Origin: Winogradskyella sp. PG-2 | Lineage (GTDB): Bacteria; Bacteroidota; Bacteroidia; Flavobacteriales; Flavobacteriaceae | Assembly (NCBI RefSeq): GCF_000828715.1 | Contig: NZ_AP014583.1 | Location: forward strand, 2,354,001 to 2,418,000 | Length of the DNA: 64,000 bases | Direction: 5' to 3' | In this document: in pieces, positions 8,651 through 17,574 of the stretch | Position numbering within the stretch: position 1 is the stretch's first letter | Layout: the number at the start of each line of letters is the position of its first letter | Made by a program: the position numbers and the translations under genes | The notes under the pieces: generated by a model | Databases searched by the model: none | Told to the model about the DNA's origin: nothing | What the model saw: the letters and a program-made list of their open reading frames with translations, nothing else

Positions 8651-9157
8651 CTATATATTTTGAAATTGTTTTTTTAATTTTAATTTAATTCTACTAATTT
8701 TTGTGGCGACATTAGTTTTAGAAATACCAAGTATTTCTGAAATTTCCTCATAACTTTTTTCTTCCAAATACAACAGCATTAGTGCTTTATTTAGTTCGTT
8801 TAAATTATGAATGAATTCTTGTAATAGTTTTAGATGATAATTTAATTCTGATTGCTCTTCTATAGGATCTTCTTCAATTTTGAAGATAGATTCTTCATTG
8901 TAAAAATCATTTTTCATAGACCACTTTTTTTCTTTTCTATAAAAAGAGATCGCAACGTTTAAGGCAATTCTGTACATCCAGGTTGAATATTTATATTCGC
9001 TATTATAGTTATCAAACGAATTCCATAATTGGATAATAATTTCTTGTTCTAAATCCTTTCTATCTTCTTTATTTTGGCAATAAGAGTTCACAATTTTATA
9101 GATGATTTTTTTATGCTCATCTATAGTTTTTATGAAATGTTCTTTTTTAATTACCAT
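8651..9157 (-). CDS. ECF-type RNA polymerase sigma-70 factor
   Basis: 168 aa, the usual size for an ECF sigma factor. Region 2: KEDRKDLEQEIIIQLWNSFDNYNSEYKYSTWMYRIALNVAISFYRK. Region 4: LNELNKALMLLYLEEKSYEEISEILGISKTNVATKISRIKLKLKKQF, containing the helix-turn-helix. There are no extra domains. It is translationally adjacent to the membrane protein downstream. The cassette is bounded by GTTGGCTGT and ACAGCCAAC and also holds a third, upstream membrane gene. Confidence 0.92.
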   Translation of the reverse strand: MVIKKEHFIKTIDEHKKIIYKIVNSYCQNKEDRKDLEQEIIIQLWNSFDNYNSEYKYSTWMYRIALNVAISFYRKEKKWSMKNDFYNEESIFKIEEDPIEEQSELNYHLKLLQEFIHNLNELNKALMLLYLEEKSYEEISEILGISKTNVATKISRIKLKLKKQFQNI

Positions 9158-9276
9158 TATTTATACGTGATTTTACTCTTGTCATGTATAAGCATCCACT
9201 CATTGTGAAACTAAATCTCTTTGTTTTATATATTATTCGAAATGCATGTGAATAAATCACACTTTTATAGGATAAA

Positions 9277-9738
9277 TTATAACCAATTAGAAAAAGCTGT
9301 GATTGTAGTTCCTAAAATTAAACTAGAAACACCTTCTTTTAATGATAAATGTTTTTGGTTGATAGTGTCTGAATAAGCAATCCATAATGCAAGTAATGCA
9401 CTGGAAAAAAATATTACGACAATATAAGTTGGGAAATTAATAGAAGTTATACCAAACCAACTCAACACAATTTCTTCCAGTACTGCAAATCCGAATACGG
9501 CTAATATTGGGTTTGATTTTGTAGGTTTTACTAATAACAATATGCCACCATAGAGCAGAATTAAGCAAATAATTAGCGGTAAAATTTGATTAAAATAGGA
9601 TAGACTGAAATAACTCTTAAAAGAAAAATCAAAATATTCTTTCAAATTAGTATTTATGCCTGATTCGAATAGGAAGATTATACTAAATAGTATACCTATA
9701 GATGAAAATGCAATACCGATAATTTTTCTAGCTGTCAT
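9277..9738 (-). CDS. hypothetical membrane protein, five helices
   Basis: 153 aa from MTARKIIG; an upstream ATG adds 11 residues. About five hydrophobic helices (IIGIAFSSIGILFSIIFLF, FNQILPLIICLILLYGGILLL, PILAVFGFAVLEEIVLSWFG and two more near the C-terminus). No family recognised. First gene of the sigma-factor cassette, separated from it by about 120 bp. Confidence 0.6.
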   Translation of the reverse strand: MTARKIIGIAFSSIGILFSIIFLFESGINTNLKEYFDFSFKSYFSLSYFNQILPLIICLILLYGGILLLVKPTKSNPILAVFGFAVLEEIVLSWFGITSINFPTYIVVIFFSSALLALWIAYSDTINQKHLSLKEGVSSLILGTTITAFSNWL

Positions 9739-9859
9739 ATTATAATAAGTTAGTTTAAGTATTATTCGCAAACTTTTGAAAAAGTCACACTTCCTATAAT
9801 TTATTTTCCAGGGTGATTAAACTAACACGGTACCGGGATGAAACGCGTGAGTGACAGCC

Positions 9860-10088
9860 AACGCCCACTGTGTATGGCGTAGTGAGGCGCGCCTCACGGA
9901 AAGCTATTGTTGCGCCTGATTAGCTATACACGCTGTTGTGTGTAGTATCGTTCGGAGTTCTCGTAGACTCGACTAAATATACATAAAATTAGCGAGGTGC
10001 GACAAACAGTGGGCGTTGGTATGTAATTAGTAGAAGGGCAGCGTTTGGAAAACGCGATTCTACGTGCCGTAGGCAATTACATACCAAC
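9860..10088 (-). repeat. repeat A copy 4
   Basis: Full 229 bp, T-A type at the covarying pair. Upstream neighbour of nothing but B5; downstream (on plus) of the sigma cassette. Confidence 0.95.
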
Positions 10089-10209
10089 GTGTTCGTGTAT
10101 AATTTCGTTGCGTTTTTAAGCAACTAAATTAGTAAATACAAACTGAATAGAAAATCCGCGAGGATTTTCGTAAGTAGGCTATATCTAGCAATGAATTATA
10201 CACGGTGTT
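10086..10209 (-). other. attC-like site B5
   Basis: AACGTGTTCGTGTATAA ... TTATACACGGTGTT with internal hairpin GAAAATCC-GCGA-GGATTTTC. Cassette ends GTTGCC / GGCAAC. Confidence 0.75.
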
Positions 10210-10221
10210 GCCAGTAGTTTT

Positions 10222-10776
10222 TTATTCCTTTTTGTTCAGTTCAATTGGGTTTGGGCTTTCAGGTAATCCGATTAACTTGTCATCATAAAAGTACATTTCT
10301 TGGATTTCCCCATTCCACCATTTCAACACAATACTATCTCCTCTTTTTTCATTCATTCCCATTTCAATTATTTTCAGGGAATCCACAGGATTTGGGTTTA
10401 ATTCATAAATCCCATATGTGTTTGGGTTTTCTGAAATTCTTAATTGAATATTTCTGTTCTCAATTTTAAAATCATATCTAGTTTGCGAGTAAGGATTATT
10501 TTCCAAATAGGAATTCCAGAAAAATGAGAATATCCAATAACAGACTATTGTGTTAACAAAGAATAAAATTGAAAGTCTTTTTTTAATGAAGAAAACAATA
10601 ATTCCAATCAGAATATTCACTCCAAATATTTCAAGTCTGTGCGATTCAACTCCGACAGACATAAATGGGTCAGGTTTAATATTACTAACCCAATATTTCA
10701 TAAGTAAAATATCGATTAGCAAAATCAGAATTCCAATTCCGACTAATAATTTCGTTTCTGATTTCGTCATTCTCAA
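10222..10776 (-). CDS. hypothetical membrane protein
   Basis: 184 aa. Three hydrophobic segments in the first 90 residues (LVGIGILILLIDILLMKYW, LEIFGVNILIGIIVFFI, LFFVNTIVCYWIFSFFW) followed by a soluble tail of about 95 residues rich in Asn and Glu. No family recognised. A second in-frame ATG two codons in (MTKSETK) is an equally good start. The only gene in its cassette. Confidence 0.6.
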   Translation of the reverse strand: MRMTKSETKLLVGIGILILLIDILLMKYWVSNIKPDPFMSVGVESHRLEIFGVNILIGIIVFFIKKRLSILFFVNTIVCYWIFSFFWNSYLENNPYSQTRYDFKIENRNIQLRISENPNTYGIYELNPNPVDSLKIIEMGMNEKRGDSIVLKWWNGEIQEMYFYDDKLIGLPESPNPIELNKKE

Positions 10777-10785
10777 ATTACCGGC

Positions 10786-10905
10786 AACGTGTTTGTATAT
10801 GGTTTGTTGCGTGTTTAAGCACTAAAGTTAGCAAATAAAACACAGATAGAAAGTCCGCTAGGACTTTCGCAAGAAGACACTAACTAGCAATGAATTATAC
10901 ACGGC
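10786..10905 (-). other. attC-like site B6, left part, interrupted by IS110
   Basis: AACGTGTTTGTATATGG ... GAAAGTCC-GCTA-GGACTTTC ... TTATACACGG. The expected TGTT follows only after the IS110 element, at about 12198. Confidence 0.7.
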
Positions 10906-11115
10906 TTAAGTTTGTCTTTTAATAAATTTGATACTTAATCAGAAAGAATAAAAGAGAGAATTAAGGTTACTATACACGGTGAAGCTTTTGACTTCGACAA
11001 CATTGATAATCCTCTCTTTTTTCTACTTTTATCACGTTCAGTTCTGTGAGACTTTAAATCTCGATTTCAAGTTGTTGTGAGTGCAAGTAGATTATTCTTT
11101 CATAAATCAGTTCTT
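10906..11115 (+). ncRNA. candidate IS110 bridge-RNA region
   Basis: Non-coding left end of the IS110 element. Published IS110 elements transcribe a bridge RNA from the region upstream of the recombinase, with loops matching target and donor DNA. I cannot fold it here; the call rests on position only. Confidence 0.35.
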
Positions 11116-12083
11116 ATGAATAAATATAGTGAAACTTTTGGAATCGATATTAGTAAAGATGTTTTTGATTGTTATGGCAGTACACAAGGTCATTTACAGT
11201 TTAAAAATACAGAATCAGGTTTTAAAAAGTTTCAGAAATTATTACGTAAAGATAGTTTGGTAGTTATGGAAGCTACGGGTTACTATCATTACAGATTTGC
11301 TCAGTTTCTTTATCATCAAGGCTTTGTAGTTTCTGTAGTAAATCCTTTATCTATAAAGCGTTTTATACAAATGAAGTTAGCAAAAGTAAAGACAGATAAG
11401 AGTGACGCTAAAGCTATTTGTAACTATGGTTTAAGTCAAGAAGTTCCTTTGTATAATGCTTTAACAGAAGTTCAAAGCGAGTGTTTACAGTTGTTTAGAT
11501 GGATGGATAGTTTATTAAAAAAACGAACAGCTACTAAGAATAAGATCCATGGAGAAAAGTTTTAGGGATCCCATCTAAATATGTTTACCATTCTTTGAGT
11601 AGAACCTTAAAGCATTTAGATAGAGAGTTGCAAGGAATCGATAAGAAACTATTAAGTTTAGAAGAGCAAGATCAACAAAAACAACTTACTTTGTTAAAAA
11701 GTATACCAGGAATAGGAGTAAAGACAGCTTTGTTTTTAATAGTAATTACAGATGGGTTTAAAAAATTTGAAACGGCATCACAGTTGTGTAGTTATTCAGG
11801 AGTAACGCCCACAATAAGAGCGTCTGGAAGTAGTGTTCGAGGTAGGTCAAGAATAAGTAAAGTAGGAAATCGAAAATTGAGAAATTTATTATTTCTATGT
11901 GCTTTTAGTGCTTATAAGTATAATAAAGGATGTAGAGAACTTTACGAACGAATTGTAAACAAAGGTAAAAGTAAAAAGTTAGCCATGTTAGCAGTTTTTA
12001 ATAAGCTATTAAAACAAGCCTTTGCTATAGCAAAATCTGGTATTCCATATGATGAAACTCACGTTTCATTATTACCTAAATAG
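11116..12083 (+). pseudogene. IS110-family transposase, frameshifted
   Basis: DEDD-type recombinase. The N-terminal RuvC-like part is read in one frame (FGIDISKDVFDCYGS with catalytic Asp, VVMEATGYYHYRFAQFL, VKTDKSDAKAICNYG) and ends after NKIHGEKF. The C-terminal Transposase_20 part is in another frame (LTLLKSIPGIGVKTALFLI, then CSYSGVTPTIRASGSSVRGRSRISKVGNRKLR with the catalytic Ser region). The frames rejoin if one base is corrected in the GAAAAG around 11559, giving the usual HGE-KVLGIPSKYVYHSL. So this copy carries a single-base frameshift and is probably inactive, unless recoding occurs. Confidence 0.85.
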
Positions 12084-12197
12084 CATATAGTAAAATAGAA
12101 TAATAAAAGCTCAAAAAACTAGCGTTTAGAATTTTGAGCCTAGCATAAAATTGTAAAAATTTAACGAAGAATTTATTTGTTTTTTAACTCAGTTCTT

Positions 12198-12202
12198 TGT
12201 TG
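12198..12202 (-). other. right end of split site B6
   Basis: TGTTG after the IS110 element completes the CACGG-TGTT core of B6. The following GTAACTGGC is not complementary to the right end of this body (GTTGCCAAC), so the boundary has been rearranged. Confidence 0.45.
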
Positions 12203-12227
12203 TGTAACTGGCTTTATTTCCGATTGT

Positions 12228-13562
12228 TTATTTTTTCAAAATATAGTTCAATAAAGGGTCATCGCCGTTTATTATATTAAATAGCTGTAATTTAATTTCT
12301 TTATCTGGAATTATGCCTTTATCTAATTTCAATTCAGGAACATTGACAGATTCCCTTTCTGTTCCTATTTGCAAACCAAGTTTTGTGTATTTTAGTGCTG
12401 TTGCTCCTCTACCTGGATGCGTACTGTATGTACCTCCTGTTTCTTCTCCAATTATCATGGCTAACTCATTATGTTTTACAACTGCTAACATTTGCCCTGT
12501 TGCAGATGCACAACGTCCATCAGTTAACATATATGTTTTAATATCACTAATATTATTGGTTGTTTTTGGTTTTACAGTTATTGGCCTATTTCTACTTTTA
12601 TTCAAATCATTGCTTTCATAAAAATTAACTTCTTTATTAATAAGATAAGATAATATGTGTTTGGTGCATTCAGGATTTCCACCTCTATTTCCTCTTAAAT
12701 CAAATGCTACTTTACTTATATTTTCATCTTTTATTTTTTTCATATAAGTATCTATCTCCTCCTTGAAAAAATCGATATTTTGCCTACCTCTTGGGAAGTA
12801 ATTGAAATTTTTAATCTTGATAATAGCAGTTTTATTTTCTTTATTCATCACTATCCCTAATCTTGGCTTATTGTTTATTTCTACTTTATAATTAAGGGCT
12901 GGTTCATTAATAAGAAATGATGTTATGAATATTTTTTCAGAATTATAAGGCTTAAACTTTATTTTGTATTCAGAATCAAAACCAAAATAAGTGTGGTAGT
13001 AATACAGAAAGTTTATATTCAAATCTCCTCGATAAAAACTTTCATTAAAGGCATCAGCAGAAATTGTTGATTTTAAAGTTTTTAAGATTTCGCTTGATGA
13101 AATTCCGTTAATTTCTATTATTTCAGAGCCTGGATTCATTTCAATATTTTCAACACAATTGTTTGTTGCATACATTTTTTCGTTTTCAAACCATACAATT
13201 AATGGTAACCAATACTTATATGGTGTTCTGAAAAAGCGAGTATCGACTATTCGTGTGTGTAAACAGCCTAAACTTGCAACTATAGGGGACGTTACTTGAT
13301 AAAACTCCTTAACAGTCATTGAATCTTTTAATTTATTCCGTTGAATATTTACAAGTTTCTCATAAGAATCTTTACTAATAAATTCAAACTGTGATGGATG
13401 TTCTTCTAGTGTTTCTAATAATTGATTAAAATCTTCTATAAGTTTTTCCTTTTCAATCTTAGTATTATGCTTTGTTATGATTGAATCCTTTATGCTTATG
13501 TTTTGAGCTTCCGTAAGTAAACTACACGATAAAAAAACTATAATTAAAAGAAAATTTCTCAT
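12228..13562 (-). CDS. S41 family (C-terminal processing-like) peptidase, exported
   Basis: 444 aa. Signal peptide at residues 1-19 (NFLLIIVFLSCSLLTEAQ). The C-terminal half is an S41 peptidase domain: VAFDLRGNRGGNPECTKHI (strand and glycine-rich loop), then YMLTDGRCASATGQM with the nucleophile Ser in CASATG, then IGEETGGTYSTHPG. No PDZ domain is evident; the N-terminal half is an unassigned beta-rich region. Probably a periplasmic serine peptidase. The start lies 26 bp downstream of a 44-bp perfect palindrome that overlaps a promoter-like TATATTTG. Confidence 0.85.
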   Translation of the reverse strand: MRNFLLIIVFLSCSLLTEAQNISIKDSIITKHNTKIEKEKLIEDFNQLLETLEEHPSQFEFISKDSYEKLVNIQRNKLKDSMTVKEFYQVTSPIVASLGCLHTRIVDTRFFRTPYKYWLPLIVWFENEKMYATNNCVENIEMNPGSEIIEINGISSSEILKTLKSTISADAFNESFYRGDLNINFLYYYHTYFGFDSEYKIKFKPYNSEKIFITSFLINEPALNYKVEINNKPRLGIVMNKENKTAIIKIKNFNYFPRGRQNIDFFKEEIDTYMKKIKDENISKVAFDLRGNRGGNPECTKHILSYLINKEVNFYESNDLNKSRNRPITVKPKTTNNISDIKTYMLTDGRCASATGQMLAVVKHNELAMIIGEETGGTYSTHPGRGATALKYTKLGLQIGTERESVNVPELKLDKGIIPDKEIKLQLFNIINGDDPLLNYILKK

Positions 13563-13585
13563 AGAATGGAATATTAAGCGAAAGA

Positions 13586-13593
13586 CAAATATA
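13586..13593 (-). promoter_or_regulatory. Bacteroidetes-type -7 box for the S41 peptidase gene
   Basis: TATATTTG on the minus strand matches TAnnTTTG. The -33 position 19 bases upstream reads TTAG instead of TTTG. It overlaps the end of the palindrome. Confidence 0.45.
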
Positions 13594-13631
13594 ACTAAAT
13601 ATTTAGTTTAAACTAAATATTTAGTTATATT
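13588..13631. promoter_or_regulatory. 44-bp perfect palindrome, candidate double operator
   Basis: Two copies of AACTAAATATTTAGTT, each a perfect 16-bp dyad, lie one after the other 20 bp apart, so the whole block is also a perfect inverted repeat. This fits cooperative binding of two repressor dimers over the promoter of the S41 peptidase. A cruciform or replication-related role is possible. Confidence 0.6.
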
Positions 13632-13752
13632 AAAAATGTTGTTGATTTATCTCAATATTTTAATAGTTACCAAAGATTGATAACTAATTGATGATAATAC
13701 TTTATTTCCTTGTCTTAAATATAAAGGTCAAAAGTTTTTTTAGCTTGTTGCC

Positions 13753-13981
13753 AACGCCCACTGTGTATGGCGTAGTGAGGCGCGCCTCACGGAAAGCCAT
13801 TGTTGCGCCTGATTAGCTATACACGCTGTTGTGTGTAGTATCGTTCGGAGTTCTCGTAGACTCGACTAAATATACATAAAATTGGCGAGGTGCGACAAAC
13901 AGTGGGCGTTGGTATGTAATTAGTAGAAGGGCAGCGTTTGGAAAACGCGATTCTACGTGCCGTAGGCAATTATATACCAAC
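13753..13981 (-). repeat. repeat A copy 5
   Basis: Full 229 bp, C-G type. The right end is ATATACCAAC (one C-to-T change in the body end, allowing G-T pairing), as in copies 11 and 21. Confidence 0.95.
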
Positions 13982-14100
13982 GTATTGGTGTATGATTTCG
14001 TTACGTAGTTTAAACACTAAATTTAGCAAATAAAACGACGGTACACGAACTAGCAATGTCTCGAGCGCAGCGAATGGGTGAAATAATCATACACGGTGTT
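13979..14100 (-). other. attC-like site B7
   Basis: AACGTATTGGTGTATGA ... TCATACACGGTGTT. It is followed after only four bases by another AACGG, so either an empty body or a deleted cassette lies here. Confidence 0.6.
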
Positions 14101-14200
14101 TGCTAACGGTTTATTTCCTTTTCAATTATTTGTATTTTTTATTTGAGGGTAAGTCGTCCCATTTTTATTCGTACCATGATAGCAAATCTATGACTTTCGA

Positions 14201-14232
14201 TTTGTATAGAATTAGTTTAATTTGTAATTTCG
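14201..14232 (+). promoter_or_regulatory. candidate Bacteroidetes promoter for the Ser-rich secreted protein
   Basis: TTTG, 20 bases, then TAATTTCG (TAnnTTTG with one mismatch), ending 39 bp before the chosen ATG. Suits a plus-strand gene that cannot use read-through from its minus-strand neighbours. Confidence 0.5.
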
Positions 14233-14270
14233 CACCACAATTAAATGTCTTTAAATTATATGTCTTTTCC

Positions 14271-14990
14271 ATGAAAAAAATTTTATTATTACTCGCAATG
14301 CTTCCTTCATGCCTTATGGCCCAAGAAAAAATAGGAAATAAAATCTATAAATATGGTGATCTTTACCATGCCATAGAGGGTACTTCACTAATATCATTTG
14401 AGAAAGCTGACGCAAAATCAATGAGCAAAACCCTTGACTATTTCGCTAAGGCTAGGGCAAATGTAAAATCTATGAATTCTCTTTTTCTACCAGGTTCAGA
14501 TGTGAGTGAGGATGAGTTTAGTAGAGTACTCGATGAAAATAAAATTGAAACGTTAATAGTAATTGAAATTATTGATTCTTCAGAAGCCAATATGATTAGA
14601 ACAACGTCCTCTGCTTATGCCGTGGTCAACAAGAAAAAAGAAATATCTGGCTCTTCATCCAGTGAAAGATCTGGCTCTTCATCTAGTCAAACATCTGGTT
14701 CTTCATCTTATGGACGTTCTAGCTCTTCAGGTAACGCTTCATATAATGCAAAAGCCAAGTTAAAGTCTACCTCTTCATCTGGCTCTACGAGTACCACAAA
14801 AAATAGTAATTATACTACTGAAATGAGTTTGCGTTTAACTATTTTCTCTAAAAAAGATAGTTTTAAAGCACCTGTTGCTGTGGTTGAAGGAAGAGCAACC
14901 AATGGCAGTCCAGACACCACTGATGATCAAATTGCGAGACGAATTGTTAGAAGAATGGTAAAAGCTTTAGACGAGCAGAGAGCCTTTTAG
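14271..14990 (+). CDS. secreted protein with Ser-rich low-complexity linker
   Basis: 239 aa from MKKILLLLAMLPSCLMAQ, a clear signal peptide; the frame is open further upstream but without coding character. An N-terminal domain (residues 20-120) has alternating helices and strands and ends ETLIVIEIIDSS. It is followed by about 60 residues of Ser/Gly repeats (SGSSSSERSGSSSSQTSGSS). The C-terminal part (TTEMSLRLTIFSKKD ... IARRIVRRMVKALDEQRAF) looks folded. No family recognised. It is the only normal-length, non-IS gene on the plus strand, so it is reversed relative to the array. Confidence 0.7.
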   Translation: MKKILLLLAMLPSCLMAQEKIGNKIYKYGDLYHAIEGTSLISFEKADAKSMSKTLDYFAKARANVKSMNSLFLPGSDVSEDEFSRVLDENKIETLIVIEIIDSSEANMIRTTSSAYAVVNKKKEISGSSSSERSGSSSSQTSGSSSYGRSSSSGNASYNAKAKLKSTSSSGSTSTTKNSNYTTEMSLRLTIFSKKDSFKAPVAVVEGRATNGSPDTTDDQIARRIVRRMVKALDEQRAF

Positions 14991-14994
14991 ATAT

Positions 14995-15055
14995 AACGGT
15001 GGGGCTAAACAAAAAATAAGTCATTATTAAAATAGCCCTCCCAACCGCATCCTGT
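14995..15055. terminator. stem-loop after the Ser-rich gene
   Basis: AACGGTGGGGCTA pairs imperfectly with TAGCCCTCCCAACC across about 25 bases. It could be a terminator or a decayed attC-like site. Confidence 0.35.
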
Positions 15056-15208
15056 TATCTTTTGCCAAAATAGGCTTAAAACATTTGTCTTTTTGATTCA
15101 ATCATTCTGGCGTACACTGCTATAAACTGAATGCTTTAACCTTAGATTGATACAGTCTAAAGAACAGAAAAACAAACCCTATAAAAAAGTGTTATCTATA
15201 GGTTTGCC

Positions 15209-15362
15209 AACGTATTGGTGTATGACCGCGTTGTGTGGTTTAAGTACTAAATTTAGTAAATAAGACGCAGATAGACCGCCTGCGAGGACTTTCAGACTTA
15301 AACACTAACTAGTCTAGTAATGACCCGAGCACAGCGAATAGGCTTAGCCATGATACACAGTT
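15209..15362 (-). other. attC-like site B8
   Basis: AACGTATTGGTGTATGACC ... CATGATACACAGTTTT; the right core is imperfect (CAGTT for GTGTT). Same family as B7 and B9. Confidence 0.6.
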
Positions 15363-15575
15363 TTAGCTGGCTTTTATTAGCTTTTAATGGTGTCAGGCGT
15401 TCCGTTTTTCTCCGTCAGATCCCCAAAGATTTCCATTTGTTTCTAGCCTAAAATTACCTTTTTGGTCTTGATATGGCTATCAAAACCCTATTATCACTTA
15501 ATCTGTAAGTATTCAAACCCTTAAAAGTATCACCATCAAGCACTATCATCAGTGGCATGAATCTCAATTTGCACC
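15363..15575. other. non-coding 3' part of the DUF502 cassette
   Basis: About 210 bases with no ORF, repeat or recognisable site on either strand, between B8 and the pseudogene stop. Confidence 0.4.
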
Positions 15576-16151
15576 TTATTTAATCTTATCGATATAACCT
15601 TTTCCAAATTGTTTATTGTAGACACGCATTTCTTTCATAGTTATAGGAATACACCTTATAGAACTTTGTTTTATGAGCATCATTCCTATAGGATCGGTAT
15701 TTGGTATTCGTACAGTGACCAGTGTAATCCATTCCTCGTTTTCTTCTAATATATAGGCTGGAAAACACTAATCTCCTTTTAAAACTAAAACAGGTTTCCA
15801 ATTTAAATCTATATCATCTACTTTCAATCGTTCAGTAGCCATAAGTTCTAAATAGTTTAAGGACGGTATAAATTTTAGAACTAATGATTCCACCTCAGCT
15901 CTTATGTTTGCGATCAATTTTATTCGCATTAATAGACCAAGTAAGAAAGCAATAGCAAGCATAGCTAATACCGTAAAAAAAGTAAGTGTAATTTCCCCAA
16001 AAACATGTTCTATTTGAAATTTTTTGGCAATAGGTTCTATAAGTTTTTCAAAAATCTTCATGAATTTATATAACACATAAAGGACTACAGATAGTGGTAA
16101 TGCTAGGGCAATACCTCGAAAGATGGTTGACTTTAATGAAAATTTTGTCAT
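15576..16151 (-). pseudogene. DUF502 family membrane protein interrupted by in-frame TAG
   Basis: Residues 1-127 are a DUF502 protein: two membrane helices (GIALALPLSVVLYVLYKFM and LTFFTVLAMLAIAFLLGLLM), then IKLIANIRAEVESLVLKFIPSLNYLELMATERL and KPVLVLKGD. A TAG at 15768-15770 then stops translation. The same frame continues for another 63 codons with family-like sequence (CFPAYILEENEEWITLVTVRIP, PNTDPIGMM) to a TAA, so this is a nonsense mutation, not a frameshift. Full-length relatives run to about 190-200 aa, matching the sum. Confidence 0.75.
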
Positions 16152-16213
16152 TTTATTTATTTTAAATTAGGACCGTATTCATTTTTTAATTTTTGTATTT
16201 TTTGGCTTTAGCT

Positions 16214-16338
16214 AGCGTATTGGTGTATACTCTCCTTGAGATGTTTAAGCACTAAATTTAGCAAATAATTCACAGATAGAAAGTCCGCTAGGACTTTCGC
16301 AAGTAGGCGAGTACTAGCAATGAATTATACACGGTGTT
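16214..16338 (-). other. attC-like site B9
   Basis: AGCGTATTGGTGTATAC (core A mutated to G) ... hairpin GAAAGTCC-GCTA-GGACTTTC ... TTATACACGGTGTT. Closes the esterase cassette. Confidence 0.65.
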
Positions 16339-16365
16339 ACCAAACGTATTTTTCTACAATAATTA

Positions 16366-17193
16366 TTAATTCTCTTGATTAATGTAGAGTAAACCTTCGT
16401 ACAAAGCTATTAATGGCACAGAGCGATGGTTTTCCTTGTCAAAATACTTTATTTCGATGTTTGTAGGTTCTTTCGTTTTCTTTGTGATTAATTTATAGAG
16501 ATGGTCGTGTCTTTTTTTATTCCGCTCATAATTAGTATCTCCTTGATTGGCAGTAGCGATATAAAGTTTTTTACCCAATGATATTTTTGAAATAGAATCA
16601 ACTTTGTTTTTCATCATCTCTTCGCTCCACCAAATACTTGGATCTATAGAAATGTAAGCATTGAAAACACTACTTTTATCTAAATAAGAATTTAATGTAA
16701 GTAGGCCTCCTAAAGAATGTCCAATAAGAGTTTTAGATGGTTTTGTTCTATATTTTTTATCAACATAAGGTATTAGCTCTTTCTCAATGAAATTCAAAAA
16801 ATTCCTTCCTCCACCCATAGTATTTGGTCGTTTGGTCTTAATTTTGGTAAAAGTAAAATCTCGTTCGCGATCAACATTTTCTATGGCTATAATAATACTT
16901 TCTGGCATTAAATTGTTTCGGTTCCTATTGGAACTCATAAAATGCACTATTCCAGATGCTGTTTTAAAATGAGTATATCCATCCAACAATATGATAATAG
17001 GATATTTTTTCGCCACTTGAGTTGAATCATTATATGAATCAGGAATACTTATTAAACAAGTTCTTTCTTCATCTAAAATAGTTGATTTAATAATGAACTG
17101 ACTTCCTATTATAATATCCCTTTTATTTTGTCCGAACGCGGTTTGTGCTCCAAAAAGTAGAATACATAATGCTACAAATGTTAAAGTTCTCAT
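16366..17193 (-). CDS. exported alpha/beta-hydrolase, esterase D-like
   Basis: 275 aa starting at MRTLTFVALCILLFG; the in-frame upstream MAFREARLTTPYTVGV is translated repeat A. Signal peptide of 22 residues (AQTAFGQ). The fold is that of putative esterases (PF00756): YPIIILLDGYTHF, then ESIIIAIENVDRERDFT, EKELIPYVDKKYRTKPSKTLIGHSLGGLLTLNSY with the nucleophile Ser in GHSLGG, YISIDPSIWW, and a catalytic His likely in NHRSVP. Acts outside the cytoplasm. Cassette ends GTTACCAAAC / GTTTGTTAAC pair over nine of ten bases. Confidence 0.88.
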   Translation of the reverse strand: MRTLTFVALCILLFGAQTAFGQNKRDIIIGSQFIIKSTILDEERTCLISIPDSYNDSTQVAKKYPIIILLDGYTHFKTASGIVHFMSSNRNRNNLMPESIIIAIENVDRERDFTFTKIKTKRPNTMGGGRNFLNFIEKELIPYVDKKYRTKPSKTLIGHSLGGLLTLNSYLDKSSVFNAYISIDPSIWWSEEMMKNKVDSISKISLGKKLYIATANQGDTNYERNKKRHDHLYKLITKKTKEPTNIEIKYFDKENHRSVPLIALYEGLLYINQEN

Positions 17194-17214
17194 AGTTGGC
17201 TTTATATGTTTGTT

Positions 17215-17443
17215 AACGCCCACTGTGTATGGCGTAGTGAGGCGCGCCTCACGGAAAGCCATTGTTGCGCCTGATTAGCTATACACGCTGTTGTGTGTAG
17301 TATCGTTCGGAGTTCTCGTAGACTCGACTAAATATACATAAAATTGGCGAGGTGCGACAAACAGTGGGCGTTGGTATGTAATTAGTAGAAGGGCAGCGTT
17401 TGGAAAACGCGATTCTACGTGCCGCAGGCAATTACATACCAAC
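17215..17443 (-). repeat. repeat A copy 6
   Basis: Full 229 bp, C-G type, directly upstream of the esterase gene in the reading direction. Confidence 0.95.
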
Positions 17444-17563
17444 GGTTTTGTATATGAAAAGTAGTGGATTTTTAGCACGTACTTTTTGGTTCATAACCGA
17501 TCTTTATTGTATTCAGTATCTTTAATTTAAGCACTGAAGCCGCTATTTTTTATATACGTTGTT
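17441..17563 (-). other. attC-like site B10
   Basis: AACGGTTTTGTATATGAAAAGTAG ... CGCTATTTTTTATATACGTTGTT. Nearly the same as B11. Cassette ends GTTAGCAAC / GTTGCTAAC. Confidence 0.75.
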
Positions 17564-17574
17564 AGCAACTTTAT

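Larger units (their letters stand above)
10906..12197 (+). mobile_element. IS110-family element inserted in an attC-like site
   Basis: About 1.29 kb, inserted between CACGG and TGTT of site B6. Terminal inverted repeats are not obvious, as expected for IS110. A non-coding region of about 210 bp precedes the recombinase gene; in this family that is where the bridge RNA is encoded. A GCTCAAAA / TTTTGAGC hairpin lies after the gene. Confidence 0.8.

Noticed and set aside
15613-15801. 62-aa ORF after the DUF502 stop
   Set aside because: Out of frame with the DUF502 continuation, which is in the original frame.
17275-17478. ORFs inside repeat A (MVCNCLRHVESRF..., also at 58753-58956 and 53236-53427)
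   Set aside because: They exist only because the repeat lacks stops in this frame. The base changes among copies keep pairing, not codons, and start and end shift with the flanks.
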